From positions 124,001-188,000 of the forward strand of contig NZ_JACJKA010000002.1 in NCBI RefSeq assembly GCF_016900355.1: a stretch of 64,000 nt of DNA, in the 5' to 3' direction. The translations under genes were made by a program, and so were the position numbers. The stretch's first letter is position 1. Each line of letters opens with the position of its first letter. The notes under the pieces are model-generated. The model was given only the letters and a program-made list of their open reading frames with translations, did not search any database and had not been told where the DNA came from. Origin of the DNA: Bacteroides mediterraneensis. GTDB taxonomy: Bacteria > Bacteroidota > Bacteroidia > Bacteroidales > Bacteroidaceae. Below are positions 43,833 through 53,483 of this stretch, in pieces.

Positions 43833-44087
43833 TTATTTTTTCTTGTGGTTTGCATAACGGCTCATGAACTTGTCCACACGTCCTGCTGTATCCACCAGTT
43901 TAGACTTACCAGTGTAGAACGGGTGAGATGAGCTAGAGATTTCCAGCTTAACCAACGGATAAGTTTCACCTTCGAATTCAATTGTGTCTTTAGTTGCACA
44001 AGTTGAACGAGACAGGAACATGTCACCGTTTGACATGTCTTTAAATACTACCGGACGGTAGTTTTCAGGATGAATGCCTTTTTTCAT
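43833..44087 (-). CDS. rpmE2: 50S ribosomal protein L31 type B
   Basis: The 84-residue protein begins [20 protein letters not shown] and has [20 protein letters not shown]. It lacks the zinc-binding Cys pairs of type A L31, so it is the zinc-independent type B form. The tail SRYANHKKK is basic. A minus-strand -7 box (44172-44179) precedes it and a terminator follows. Confidence 0.95.
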   Translation of the reverse strand: MKKGIHPENYRPVVFKDMSNGDMFLSRSTCATKDTIEFEGETYPLVKLEISSSSHPFYTGKSKLVDTAGRVDKFMSRYANHKKK

Positions 44088-44171
44088 TTTAGTATATACT
44101 TTTTGTTGTTATTATTGACAAAAAAATATGTGGTAACACTGATAAAGTGTGTAATGGTCTATTTCGGGTTG

Positions 44172-44179
44172 CAAAGATA
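44172..44179 (-). promoter_or_regulatory. -7 box of rpmE2
   Basis: TATCTTTG on the minus strand, about 85 nt before the ATG. No clear -33. Confidence 0.45.
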
Positions 44180-44359
44180 CGCTATTTCTTTGAAACTAAA
44201 AAGAAATCACCCAAAAATATTCTATCCGTCAAAGGCTTTTATAAAAAGGTGGCCTGATTTTTGTCATATCTACTTTGCATCCTTGCCGCATGTACAGTAA
44301 ATATTTCGGTTCGGATTGATTTGCCTCAAGAAAAGAAAGAAAATCTATGAGGTAGTGTG

Positions 44360-44389
44360 TTGCTAATTCTTTTTATATTGTTACTTTTG
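44360..44389 (+). promoter_or_regulatory. Promoter of fba
   Basis: TTG (44360-44362), 19 nt, TACTTTTG (44382-44389), 40 nt before the ATG. The rest of 44088-44429 shows only this promoter and the divergent rpmE2 -7 box. Confidence 0.7.
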
Positions 44390-44429
44390 CAGGTGGAATT
44401 AATTACTAACAACTATAAAACTTACAAAA

Positions 44430-45437
44430 ATGGTTAATTACAAAGATTTAGGTCTGGTAAACACTAGAGATATGTTTGCTAGAGCAATCAAAGGTGGATA
44501 TGCCATCCCGGCTTTCAACTTCAACAATATGGAACAGTTGCAGGCTATCATCAAGGCTGCTGTAGAAACAAAATCTCCGGTAATTCTCCAGGTTTCTAAA
44601 GGTGCTCGTAACTATGCTAACCAGACTTTGCTGCGTTACATGGCAGAAGGTGCTGTAGAATATGCAAAGGAATTGGGTTGCGCACATCCTGAAATCGTGC
44701 TTCACCTTGACCACGGAGATTCATTCGAACTCTGCAAGTCTTGCATCGACATGGGATTCTCTTCAGTAATGATCGACGGTTCTCATCTGCCATACGAAGA
44801 AAACGTAGCTTTGACTAAGAAAGTAGTTGACTATGCACATCAGTTCGACGTAACAGTTGAAGGTGAGCTGGGTGTATTGGCCGGTGTAGAAGATGAAGTT
44901 TGTGCAGAACACCACACTTATACTGACCCTGAAGAAGTAATCGACTTCGCTACTCGTACAGGTTGCGATTCATTGGCTATCTCAATCGGTACTTCTCACG
45001 GTGCTTACAAGTTCAAACCGGAACAGTGCCACGTAGATCCGGCTACTGGTCGTCTGGTTCCTCCTCCTTTGGCATTCGACGTATTGGATGCAGTTATGAA
45101 AAAATTGCCGGGATTCCCTATCGTTCTTCACGGATCTTCTTCAGTTCCTCAGGAAGAAGTTGATACTATCAACAAATACGGAGGTAAACTGGAAGCTGCT
45201 ATCGGTATTCCTGAAGATCAGTTGCGTAAGGCTGCTAAATCTGCAGTTTGCAAGATCAACATCGACTCAGACTCTCGTTTGGCTATGACTGCTGCTATCC
45301 GTAAAGTATTCGCTGAAAAACCGGCTGAATTCGACCCGCGTAAATACCTGGGCCCGGCTCGTGACAACATGGAAAAACTTTACAAGCACAAAATCATCAA
45401 CGTATTGGGTTCTGACGGTAAATTGGCTCAGTGCTAA
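44430..45437 (+). CDS. fba: Class II fructose-bisphosphate aldolase
   Basis: The 335-residue TIM-barrel enzyme cleaves fructose 1,6-bisphosphate in glycolysis. PAFNFNNMEQLQAII near the N-terminus, HLDHGDSFELCKSCIDMGFS (zinc His and catalytic Asp near 92-95), VEGELGVLAGVEDEV, IGTSHGAYKF and VLHGSSSVPQEE (zinc His and phosphate loop) define it as class II. Complete, with its own promoter and terminator. Confidence 0.95.
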   Translation: MVNYKDLGLVNTRDMFARAIKGGYAIPAFNFNNMEQLQAIIKAAVETKSPVILQVSKGARNYANQTLLRYMAEGAVEYAKELGCAHPEIVLHLDHGDSFELCKSCIDMGFSSVMIDGSHLPYEENVALTKKVVDYAHQFDVTVEGELGVLAGVEDEVCAEHHTYTDPEEVIDFATRTGCDSLAISIGTSHGAYKFKPEQCHVDPATGRLVPPPLAFDVLDAVMKKLPGFPIVLHGSSSVPQEEVDTINKYGGKLEAAIGIPEDQLRKAAKSAVCKINIDSDSRLAMTAAIRKVFAEKPAEFDPRKYLGPARDNMEKLYKHKIINVLGSDGKLAQC

Positions 45438-45474
45438 TTGCGCTTGATACTTTATCACACCTGATAAAATGAAT

Positions 45475-45513
45475 AAAGGCTGCTTTCCTTTCGGAAGGCA
45501 GCCTTTTTATTGT
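45475..45513. terminator. Terminator between fba and the DUF4250 gene
   Basis: AAAGGCTGCTTTCC pairs with GGAAGGCAGCCTTT (one wobble), followed by TTT. It lies between convergent genes. Confidence 0.88.
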
Positions 45514-45525
45514 TTGTGCGCTTGA

Positions 45526-45702
45526 TTACCAGAATTTGTTCTGTGAGGGGTTGTATTCGAATCCCACCTCTTTCAGGCGTTTCACAATATCTTCCTTGCT
45601 CACGTTCAGGTCGGCACAAAGTGCGTCGAGTGAAGGATAATAGTCTCTCAATTTCATGTTGATGAAGCTGAACAGCATCATCGGGTCTTTAGGCAATTCC
45701 AT
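45526..45702 (-). CDS. DUF4250-domain small protein
   Basis: The minus strand encodes 58 residues starting MELPKDPMMLFSFINMKLRD, then YYPSLDALCADLNVSKEDIV, and ending in KEVGFEYNPSQNKFW. This matches the small, widespread DUF4250 family (recognised from memory), a predicted helix-turn-helix-like fold. Function is unknown. A minus-strand TAACTTTG (45741-45748) is a plausible -7 box about 39 nt upstream. The fba terminator is shared. Confidence 0.85.
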   Translation of the reverse strand: MELPKDPMMLFSFINMKLRDYYPSLDALCADLNVSKEDIVKRLKEVGFEYNPSQNKFW

Positions 45703-45740
45703 ATTATATTGTTTTTTACGAATCTTCTTTTTTCGGGGTG

Positions 45741-45748
45741 CAAAGTTA
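45741..45748 (-). promoter_or_regulatory. -7 box of the DUF4250 gene
   Basis: TAACTTTG on the minus strand, 38 nt before the ATG. No clear -33. Confidence 0.5.
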
Positions 45749-45795
45749 CGGCTTTTATTGTTTCCTTGTACTTATCCGGTTGATAATTTATTTGT

Positions 45796-45803
45796 TATCT
45801 TTG
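45796..45803 (+). promoter_or_regulatory. -7 box of the YgjP-like gene
   Basis: TATCTTTG ends 7 nt before the ATG at 45811, so the leader would be very short. No well-spaced -33 box. Confidence 0.5.
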
Positions 45804-45810
45804 CAAAGCT

Positions 45811-46518
45811 ATGTCAACCAAACGAGTGATAGAAGATAGAGATTTCCGCCGCATTGTGATTGCCACCCGCCGCGGGGCAAGAAACATCACGATGCGTGTG
45901 AAGCCCGACGGCTTGTATCTCACGGTGCCGCCCTACAGCAAGACCGATAAGGTGCTGTCTACGCTGGAACAGTTCCGGGCTGACTTGCTGGAGCGTTTCC
46001 GGCGGGTAGCCCAGCAACCCTTGGATTTTAATTTCCGGATAGAGGCCGATTGTTTCCGCCTGTCGTTGGAACCCAGTCAGCTGAAATGTTTTACCGTGCG
46101 GTTACGGTCCTCGGGCGAAGTGACCGTGTTTTGTCCGGTTCATACCGATTTCTCGGATGAGGCCGTACAGAAGTTGGTACGGGCAGCCATTGTGCGTGCC
46201 ATGAAGAAAGTGGCCTCGGAATTTTTACCTCCTTTATTGAAAGTATGGGCCGAGCGTTTTGGCCTGACCTACCGGAAAGTGCGGATTACGGGGGCCCGTT
46301 CGCGGTGGGGCAGTTGCACGTCGGCCCGCACCATCAGTCTTTCCTGCTATCTGATGCTGGTACCCTCACACCTGATTGATTATGTCATATTGCACGAGCT
46401 GGCTCATACGCGGGAAATGAATCACGGCCCTCGTTTCTGGGAACTGCTGAACGATATGACAGCAGGACAGGCTTTGCGCCTGCGTGCGGAACTCCGTCGG
46501 TTTCATCCATCTTTCTGA
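45811..46518 (+). CDS. YgjP-like zinc-dependent metallohydrolase
   Basis: The 235-residue cytosolic protein belongs to the DUF45/YgjP group related to SprT and M48 peptidases. RNITMRVKPDGLYLTVPP lies near the N-terminus. ARSRWGSCTSARTISLSCYL precedes the zinc motif YVILHELAHTREMNHGPRFW (HExxH plus a downstream His). The substrate is unknown. It stands alone upstream of the MFS transporter gene, 91 nt away. Confidence 0.85.
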   Translation: MSTKRVIEDRDFRRIVIATRRGARNITMRVKPDGLYLTVPPYSKTDKVLSTLEQFRADLLERFRRVAQQPLDFNFRIEADCFRLSLEPSQLKCFTVRLRSSGEVTVFCPVHTDFSDEAVQKLVRAAIVRAMKKVASEFLPPLLKVWAERFGLTYRKVRITGARSRWGSCTSARTISLSCYLMLVPSHLIDYVILHELAHTREMNHGPRFWELLNDMTAGQALRLRAELRRFHPSF

Positions 46519-46566
46519 GACATTTAAAAAGAAGGGATATTGTGTCTTTCATACTCTTTTTTAATG

Positions 46567-46574
46567 TAACTTTG
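46567..46574 (+). promoter_or_regulatory. -7 box of the MFS transporter gene
   Basis: TAACTTTG fits TAnnTTTG and ends 35 nt before the ATG. The -33 element is weak. Confidence 0.5.
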
Positions 46575-46609
46575 CGCTGGATTTAGGTTAGGTAAAAAAG
46601 ATTGTTTGA

Positions 46610-47779
46610 ATGAAAAAGAGTTTGTTGGCGTTGGCTTCCGGTACGTTAGGGCTGGGCATCGCAGAATTTGTCATGATGGGAATTCTTCCTCGAGTGGCGC
46701 ATGATTTGAATATTAGTATACCAGAGGCCGGACATTGTATTTCGGCCTATGCCATCGGAGTGTGTGTAGGGGCTCCATTGACGGTGCTGATAGCCCGTAC
46801 GCGCACGTTGAAGCAGATTCTGTTGGGACTGGCAGCCATTTATATTTTCGGCAACCTGTGTGCGGCCCTTTCGCCGAACTACTGGATGCTGTTGTTGATG
46901 CGGTTTGTGTCCGGTCTTCCTCATGGAGCCTTCTTCGGAGTGGGTTCTATCGTGGCCGAGAAAGTGGCCGATAAAGGCAAAACTTCACAGGCCGTGGCAT
47001 TGATGATTGCAGGTATGACCATTGCTAACCTGTTCGGTGTACCTTTCGGCACGTTGCTGAGTACGCTGTTTTCTTGGAGGGTCCCCTTCCTGTTTAATAC
47101 ATGCTGGGGACTACTGGTGTTCTTCTTGGTATGGAAATGGATTCCTTCGCTGCTGGCTTTGCCCGATACAGGATTGAAAGGACAGTTCCGTTTCCTGCGC
47201 AACCTGGCTCCGTGGCTCATTATCCTGACCACAATGTTTGGTAACGGCGGAGTGTTCTGCTGGTTCAGTTATGTCACTCCGCAGATGTTGCACGAAGCCG
47301 GATTCCAGCCGGAAAGCATGACGTGGATCATGATGCTGGCCGGGCTGGGCATGACGATTGGCAACCTGATTGGCGGGCGTTGCGGCGATTTGTACGGACT
47401 GGCACCCGTGGTACGGTTCACGCAAGTGTTTATGATGCTGGCTTTGCTGGGCACTTTCCTGTTTGCCGGGGTACCGTGGTTGTCTGTCTTGTTGATGTTT
47501 GTCTGTGCGGCTGCTTTGTTTGCCGTGTCACCTCCCCAGCAGCTGTTGCTGTTGCAGAATTCCAGGGGAAGTGAGATGATGGGAGCTGCCTGCGTGCAGA
47601 TTGCCTTCAATCTGGGCAATGCCGTAGGAGCCTACGCCGGAGGACTTCCGATTGATGCCGGACTGGGTTACCGTTATCCGGCACTCGTGGGAGTTTTCGT
47701 GGTGGCTTTGGGATGGATTTGTGTTTCCTGGTATATCCGAAGGGAGCGTAGGGCTGTCTCCGTGGAATGCAAGAACTGA
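46610..47779 (+). CDS. MFS transporter, AraJ-like efflux family
   Basis: The 389-residue inner-membrane protein has about 12 hydrophobic segments. The N-terminal half contains GIAEFVMMGILPRVAHDLNI and RFVSGLPHGAFFGVGSIVAE, both typical of the AraJ/YdhP/sugar-efflux DHA1 subgroup. A second half begins near residue 200 (APWLIILTTMFGNGGVFCWF). These carriers export sugars or drugs; the substrate here is unknown. The HTCS gene begins 26 nt downstream on the same strand, so the transporter and regulator may be cotranscribed. Confidence 0.85.
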   Translation: MKKSLLALASGTLGLGIAEFVMMGILPRVAHDLNISIPEAGHCISAYAIGVCVGAPLTVLIARTRTLKQILLGLAAIYIFGNLCAALSPNYWMLLLMRFVSGLPHGAFFGVGSIVAEKVADKGKTSQAVALMIAGMTIANLFGVPFGTLLSTLFSWRVPFLFNTCWGLLVFFLVWKWIPSLLALPDTGLKGQFRFLRNLAPWLIILTTMFGNGGVFCWFSYVTPQMLHEAGFQPESMTWIMMLAGLGMTIGNLIGGRCGDLYGLAPVVRFTQVFMMLALLGTFLFAGVPWLSVLLMFVCAAALFAVSPPQQLLLLQNSRGSEMMGAACVQIAFNLGNAVGAYAGGLPIDAGLGYRYPALVGVFVVALGWICVSWYIRRERRAVSVECKN

Positions 47780-47805
47780 TACGGTTGTATCATAAACAAT
47801 ATACT

Positions 47806-50800
47806 ATGAGATTACTTTTGTTGGCTTTGATAATTTGTTTGGGAGGATATTCTTTCCGTTTGAACGCGAAAGATACATTTTTCTCGAAATATAACTTTTA
47901 TCACTTGACGGAGGAAACGGGGTTGCTCAACAACTCGGTGACTTCCGTGATAAAAGATTCGTATGGTTACATCTGGATTGCCACTCAGGACGGATTGGCT
48001 CGTTACGACGGATATCGTTTCCTGAATTATGGCGTGGAAGAGCCTTTTTACCGCCTGAAAGGGAATTATGTGTATGCCCTGTCTGAAGACCGTCATAAAA
48101 GGCTTTGGGTAGGCTCGGATGCCGGTCTGGATTTGATTGACCTGCCGACGGGAAAAGTGCTCTCGTTAGACCGGTTGAATGGGAACAAGTTGCCGGAACT
48201 GGCATACTTATCCACTTCGTTTGTACATGCCATCTTACAGGCTTCCGATGGAGATGTTTGGATTGTGACCGACAAACTGTTGTGGTGCCTGGAGTTGGAT
48301 ACTTCCGGAGAGATTGCCGCCTGCTATCGTATGCAGAAAGAGGGGGAAAACGCCCTTACGGCAATTGCGGAACTGAAGGGGGGAGTGTGTGCCAGTATCG
48401 GAAATCAGGTATATTGGATGGTAAAAAATAAAGACCATACGATTGGCAAGCGCCTGGTATCAAAATCCATCGTGCCTTTCAGTGCTGACTGGCGTATTTC
48501 CTGCTTGTTGGAAGACAAGGGATGTGTATGGATAGGAAGTAACCGCGGACTTTTCCGGTATTATCGGGATACAAGAACCTTAAAACGTTATCGATATTCC
48601 TCTCACCGGGAAGGGATGCTCAGCCAGGCGTATATTACAGATATGAAACTGACAGCCGACGGGCATCTGATTGTTTCCACACTCAATGGACTGAATGTGT
48701 ACAATCCTGATTCCGATTCTTTCTCTTTTATCCGTCGGTTGGAAGCCCCGGAAGAAAGTGGCTTGAACTCCAACACCATTGTATGTCTGTTTACGGATGG
48801 GGAGGATATCTGGGCCGGCACGCAGGATGGAGGTGTGAACCTGTTGTACCGTCCGCGTCGGTTGGAAGTATCCCGATTGGGTGATATCCCTTGGCAGCTT
48901 GCCGAAGGACGTGCTCCTCAAATCAGTGCAATCACAGAAGATAAGACGGGAAACTTATGGGTAGGTACGATAGAAGGCGGACTCTACCAGATGAATCCGG
49001 TCACGGAGGCGGTGCAGCATTATTCGTTTGTGCCGCAAAACCGGTCGTCCATCCTTTCGAACAATGTGAACGGATTGCTGATAGATAGTGACAATCATTT
49101 GTGGGCTTACACCTGGGGAGCCGGTATCAGTGAACTGGACTTGAACCGTCCACAGGCTGTGTTCCGGCAACATTCCAATGGAGAGGTGCCGGGGTTGGAA
49201 GATGAATTTATCATGAGTGCCGCAGAAGATTCCATTAATCGGGGTATCTGGTTTGGCACTACGCACGGATTGGTGTTTTATGACAAGAAGCAGGATTTGT
49301 TTCGGCAGGTCGGATTCGGTTCGGATGTGAATGAGTTCGAATCGGTCGGTTCGTTGTGTGTCGACCGGAAAGGGCGCTTGTGGGTTGGTACTTCTGAAGG
49401 ATTGTATATTGTCGATTTGTTTTCTTTTGCCCGTTCACGCCGGCATTTTACTTATACCTATCTGCGTTATAAGCTTGATGATACGAGATCTACGCAGGTA
49501 GAACGCATCAACGTCGTTTTTCAGGATGCTCGTGGAAATATCTGGCTGGGAGGAAAGGCTACGGGACTTTATCGTTTGCTTTCGGATGAAGGTGGTCGTT
49601 TCCTGTTCAAACATTATGGTCCTAAGGAGGGACTTTATGAGAATACGGTCTATGGACTGGCTGAAGACGGAGAGGGGAGTTTATGGCTTGCTACCGAAAA
49701 TGGATTGTGTCGATTGAAAGTGGAGGAGAATACTTTTATTCCATACGGAAAAATAGATGGTATTCTGGATAAGGAATATAATATGCACACGCTGTATTTT
49801 TCATCGCGTTATAATCGGTTGTATTGTGGAAAAAACCATGGGGTGTGTGAAATCTTGTTGAAAAAGATACCTGAATCGGCAGGAGCACGTGGGGTAGTCA
49901 TTTCGTCTTGTCGGGTGAATGGTGGATTGTGGATGTATGGAAATGGAAAGAATTTGTCCGAGCTGGAAGAAGGTGACAAACTGGAACTGGCTTTGACCAC
50001 TCATGAATATGGTTATAGCGAGTCTGTCCGTATCCGTTACCGGTTGGTCGGAAATGATGAGGAATGGATAGAGCTTCCATCCGAGAATCCGGTGATTACG
50101 TTGTCTTCGCTTCCGTCAAGAAACTGTCGGTTAGAAATACAGACCACCAATCAGGAGGGAGAATGGCAGAAAGAGATGTGGAGGTTAGACTTGAAGGTAC
50201 GCCCGTATTATTACAAATCCTGGTGGTTCTGGTCATTGATTATTTTGGTGACAGGTTCTCTTTACATCCTTTTTTATCGTTATAAGGTACGTCGGCTGAA
50301 ACACCGGCAGGCAGTGCTGGAACAGTTGGTAGCCCGGCGGACCCATGAACTGGAAGTGCAGAATCACAGCCTGGAGGTCATGGCGCATCATGTGGAAGAA
50401 ATGGCCGAAGAAAAGATACGTTTCTTTACGCATATCACTCATGAATTCCGGACGCCTGTCACGCTTATTCACGGACCTATCGAACAGGCTTTGGCACTGA
50501 CTTCCGATGAAGAAGTAAAAGAACAGCTTCATATTGCCGAACGCAATGTGGAGGATTTGCTGTCTTTGGTAAATGAATTGATGGATTTCCGGAAACTCGA
50601 TACGGAAAAGGTGAAACTGAATATTCATCCGTTCAATCTGGTGGGCATGATAGAGGATTTGTTGTTGCCGTTCAATTCTTTTGTGAAAGACCGGCATATT
50701 ACGTTGCAGACATATTATCACCTGCAGGGACTTTCGGTCAGTGCCGACCCTAAATATCTGCATCGGGTGTTGACGAATTTGCTGGCCAATGCCGTGAAAT

Positions 50801-51960
50801 TTACGCCCGACGGAGGAACGATCCGCCTGTATGCGGCCCGGCTGGTAGACGAGGAAGGGCAAGTACAGCTTTATCTGTCTGTATCGGATACGGGATGCGG
50901 TATTCCGGAAAACGATTTGCAGCAGATTTTCGACAGTTTCTATCAGTCGCAGAATACCGTGGCTTACCCCGTTTTCGGGCAAAGCGGAACGGGTATTGGC
51001 TTAAATGTTTGCAAACGGATCATTGCCTTGCACGGGGGCGTGATTTATGCTCGGAATAATCGGGCCGGAGGGACTTCTTTCCGTATTCAGTTGCCGATGA
51101 AAGATTTGCCGGCAGAGGAGGAACTGAGGGTTGTGGAAACGGCCTCTTCGGAAAGTGAGGCTTCAAAGTCGAAGAGTGAACCGGTATCACCGGTCCGGGC
51201 TACCATACTGGTGGTGGACGATAACAGTGATATGCGGCGATACATTCATTCGTTGTTGAAGAAAGAATATAAATTATTGGAAGCTGAGAATGGGGTGAAG
51301 GCTCTGGAGATACTTAAAAAACATTCTGTCGATTTGATTATCAGCGACCTGTTGATGCCGGAAATGGACGGATTGGAATTGTCGAAACGAGTGAAGGAGA
51401 ACTTGGAAACCAGTCATATTCCTTTCCTGATTCTGACAGCGGTTCGTTCGGAAGAGAATGAGAAGATTTGTTACTCGGTAGGAGTCGATGAATATCTGTG
51501 CAAGCCTTTCGATGCGGAGGTGTTCAAATATCGCATCCGTAACATTTTAACATTGCGTCGTGGTTATCAGGAGAGACTTTCCAAACCGGTTGCACTTGCA
51601 GACGTGAGTGAACTGGGATTGGTTGAAGAATCGAGGGACAAAACCTTTATGGATAAAGCCATCGAACTGATGAAGAAGTATTACGCGGATTCTGAATACG
51701 GATTGGATGCATTCATTCGGGACATGGGTTACAGTAAGACCTTGGTGAACCAGAAAATGCAGAATCTGGCTGGAATGCCAATCGGGCAATTTATGAAAAA
51801 TTTCCGTTTGGATATGGGATATCAGCTGTTGGAACAGGGAAAAGGTGAAGCCAATGTATCGGAAGTGGCTTATGCGGTAGGCTTTAATGACCCTAAATAC
51901 TTTACGAAATGTTTCAAGCAGCGTTTCGGCTGTTTGCCAAGTTCAGTAGGACGTTCCTAA
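47806..51960 (+). CDS. Hybrid two-component sensor/response regulator (HTCS), intact
   Basis: The 1384-residue protein has a signal peptide (MRLLLLALIICLGGYSFRLN), which sets the start at 47806. Two seven-bladed regulator-propeller domains follow (repeats such as YGYIWIATQDGLARYDGYRF), then a Y_Y_Y domain (about 715-795) and a transmembrane helix (about 805-825). The kinase has His879 in HITHEFRTPV and ATPase boxes LANAVKF and GTGIGLNV. The receiver has Asp1181 in IISDLLMPEMDG, and a C-terminal AraC HTH (VAYAVGFNDPKYFTKCFKQR) ends the protein. It binds an oligosaccharide in the periplasm and activates PUL genes. It converges on the GH28-GH92-SusD-SusC operon, its likely target. Confidence 0.93.
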   Translation: MRLLLLALIICLGGYSFRLNAKDTFFSKYNFYHLTEETGLLNNSVTSVIKDSYGYIWIATQDGLARYDGYRFLNYGVEEPFYRLKGNYVYALSEDRHKRLWVGSDAGLDLIDLPTGKVLSLDRLNGNKLPELAYLSTSFVHAILQASDGDVWIVTDKLLWCLELDTSGEIAACYRMQKEGENALTAIAELKGGVCASIGNQVYWMVKNKDHTIGKRLVSKSIVPFSADWRISCLLEDKGCVWIGSNRGLFRYYRDTRTLKRYRYSSHREGMLSQAYITDMKLTADGHLIVSTLNGLNVYNPDSDSFSFIRRLEAPEESGLNSNTIVCLFTDGEDIWAGTQDGGVNLLYRPRRLEVSRLGDIPWQLAEGRAPQISAITEDKTGNLWVGTIEGGLYQMNPVTEAVQHYSFVPQNRSSILSNNVNGLLIDSDNHLWAYTWGAGISELDLNRPQAVFRQHSNGEVPGLEDEFIMSAAEDSINRGIWFGTTHGLVFYDKKQDLFRQVGFGSDVNEFESVGSLCVDRKGRLWVGTSEGLYIVDLFSFARSRRHFTYTYLRYKLDDTRSTQVERINVVFQDARGNIWLGGKATGLYRLLSDEGGRFLFKHYGPKEGLYENTVYGLAEDGEGSLWLATENGLCRLKVEENTFIPYGKIDGILDKEYNMHTLYFSSRYNRLYCGKNHGVCEILLKKIPESAGARGVVISSCRVNGGLWMYGNGKNLSELEEGDKLELALTTHEYGYSESVRIRYRLVGNDEEWIELPSENPVITLSSLPSRNCRLEIQTTNQEGEWQKEMWRLDLKVRPYYYKSWWFWSLIILVTGSLYILFYRYKVRRLKHRQAVLEQLVARRTHELEVQNHSLEVMAHHVEEMAEEKIRFFTHITHEFRTPVTLIHGPIEQALALTSDEEVKEQLHIAERNVEDLLSLVNELMDFRKLDTEKVKLNIHPFNLVGMIEDLLLPFNSFVKDRHITLQTYYHLQGLSVSADPKYLHRVLTNLLANAVKFTPDGGTIRLYAARLVDEEGQVQLYLSVSDTGCGIPENDLQQIFDSFYQSQNTVAYPVFGQSGTGIGLNVCKRIIALHGGVIYARNNRAGGTSFRIQLPMKDLPAEEELRVVETASSESEASKSKSEPVSPVRATILVVDDNSDMRRYIHSLLKKEYKLLEAENGVKALEILKKHSVDLIISDLLMPEMDGLELSKRVKENLETSHIPFLILTAVRSEENEKICYSVGVDEYLCKPFDAEVFKYRIRNILTLRRGYQERLSKPVALADVSELGLVEESRDKTFMDKAIELMKKYYADSEYGLDAFIRDMGYSKTLVNQKMQNLAGMPIGQFMKNFRLDMGYQLLEQGKGEANVSEVAYAVGFNDPKYFTKCFKQRFGCLPSSVGRS

Positions 51961-51972
51961 AATAAAAGAAGA

Positions 51973-52001
51973 AGCCGGAATGCAAGGAACTGCACTCCGG
52001 C
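51973..52001 (-). terminator. Terminator of the PUL operon (minus strand)
   Basis: GCCGGAATGCA pairs with TGCACTCCGGC (one mismatch). On the minus strand the hairpin is followed by TTCTTCTTTTATT. Confidence 0.65.
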
Positions 52002-52061
52002 CAAAAAAAGAAATTTAGAAATGTACCGTTTCACAACGGGTTTATGAGCACTAAGCTATTG

Positions 52062-53462
52062 TCATTTTTGTATGACTCGAGCTGCATTCTCTAAGTGTAC
52101 ATCTTCTGCCGCATAATCCGGTCGAGTGTCTCCCCAATTGATCATGCAGTCCTTCAGCTCGATGTCTGAAGCTGTGTGGATGAGGAATCCGTAAGTCTTT
52201 CCTTTCAGGAATCCTTCTCCGTCACACGGGCGTTTGTCGTAAATACCTCCTTCAAAGGTCGTCCGTTTGTGCAAGTTCACTTCTACCTGATCAAAGTAAA
52301 TCCTGTTGATTTTGTCGGGGGTATCGCCTCCTACGAAGACTCCGTTTTCACTTGTGCATTTGATGTTATGGAAATAAATGCGACTTACTTCTCCACAAGC
52401 ACCTTTCACGGCTCCTTTCGGGAAGCGCCAGCCTGCGTCTTTGTGGTTACCTACGGCACGCGGATAAGAAGTGACATAGATTGGTTCGGCTTTGCCCCAC
52501 CATACATTTGAGAAGAAGCGGCAGTCGACAATCATGTTCGAGAATATCACATTGGTCACCGTACCTTCGTCACGGTTCTGGATACCGATGCCTCGGTTGC
52601 TGTCTTTGATGATGCAGTTCGTGAACAATACGTTGTTGATTTTGTCCATGTTCTCCGAGCCGATTTTCACGGCGCAGGAACGGGAGGTCATCGTACAGTT
52701 GGTCACTACTACATCCTCGCAACTTCCATATTCCTCAAATTCTCTTCGGTTCTTCAAACAGATGCAGTCATCTCCCGATTCAATGAAACAGTTGGAAATG
52801 CGCACATCCTTGGAGTGGTCTACATCGATACCGTCACCGTTCCGGATCTTGAGGTTGTTGAGGATGCTGATACCGTCAATCATGACGTTGCGGCAGCCAA
52901 TCAGGTGTACTGTCCAGTAGGCACTGTTGCAGATGTTCACATCGCGTATCACCAGCTTTTCGATGTGGGTCAGCGTAAGCACGTGCGGACGCGGGTCAAG
53001 GTCGGTTACCGGTTTCAGTTCGTAGGAATCTTCCAGTTCTTTGCCCATGAAAGCCACTCCGTTGCCGTCGATACTTCCGGTACCGGTGATGGAGACGTTT
53101 TTCAAGTCTTTTCCGCTGATCCACATCATACCTTCTCCCCGGTTGGCACCAAAGGCACTTTCAGTATAGATACTTTCATCCGGATTGGCCAGCAATCGGG
53201 AATTAGGAGCTAATTGTAGTTCTACAAAGGAAGCCAGCTTGAACGGTCCGCAAAGGAAAGTATGTCCGGCGGGGACAAGTACCGTACCTCCTCCTGCTTC
53301 GGAGCAGGCATTGATGGCCTTCTGGATGGCAGCTGCATCATCTGTTTTTCCGTCACCTATGGCTCCGTAGTCCATGATGTTGTAAATCCCTGTTTGGGAC
53401 GAGTGGCATGCTCCGAGAAGGAAGATGCTGAGTAGTGCAAGTAGGATATTTTTTGTTTTCAT
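52062..53462 (-). CDS. GH28 family lipoprotein (polygalacturonase-like), altered active-site motifs
   Basis: The 466-residue protein has a lipoprotein signal (MKTKNILLALLSIFLLGAC) and a pectate-lyase-type right-handed beta-helix beginning YNIMDYGAIGDGKTDDAAAI. Two GH28 catalytic motifs are present: Asn208-Gly-Asp210 and the Asp231-Asp232 pair (SGDDCICL). The usual GHG and RIK motifs are replaced by RSCAVKIGSE (261-270) and NRGIGI (289-294). That points away from plain polygalacturonase and toward a variant such as rhamnogalacturonase or another exo-enzyme. It is the last gene of the PUL operon, 21 nt after GH92. Confidence 0.85.
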   Translation of the reverse strand: MKTKNILLALLSIFLLGACHSSQTGIYNIMDYGAIGDGKTDDAAAIQKAINACSEAGGGTVLVPAGHTFLCGPFKLASFVELQLAPNSRLLANPDESIYTESAFGANRGEGMMWISGKDLKNVSITGTGSIDGNGVAFMGKELEDSYELKPVTDLDPRPHVLTLTHIEKLVIRDVNICNSAYWTVHLIGCRNVMIDGISILNNLKIRNGDGIDVDHSKDVRISNCFIESGDDCICLKNRREFEEYGSCEDVVVTNCTMTSRSCAVKIGSENMDKINNVLFTNCIIKDSNRGIGIQNRDEGTVTNVIFSNMIVDCRFFSNVWWGKAEPIYVTSYPRAVGNHKDAGWRFPKGAVKGACGEVSRIYFHNIKCTSENGVFVGGDTPDKINRIYFDQVEVNLHKRTTFEGGIYDKRPCDGEGFLKGKTYGFLIHTASDIELKDCMINWGDTRPDYAAEDVHLENAARVIQK

Positions 53463-53483
53463 AATATAATGGACTTTAAGTTT

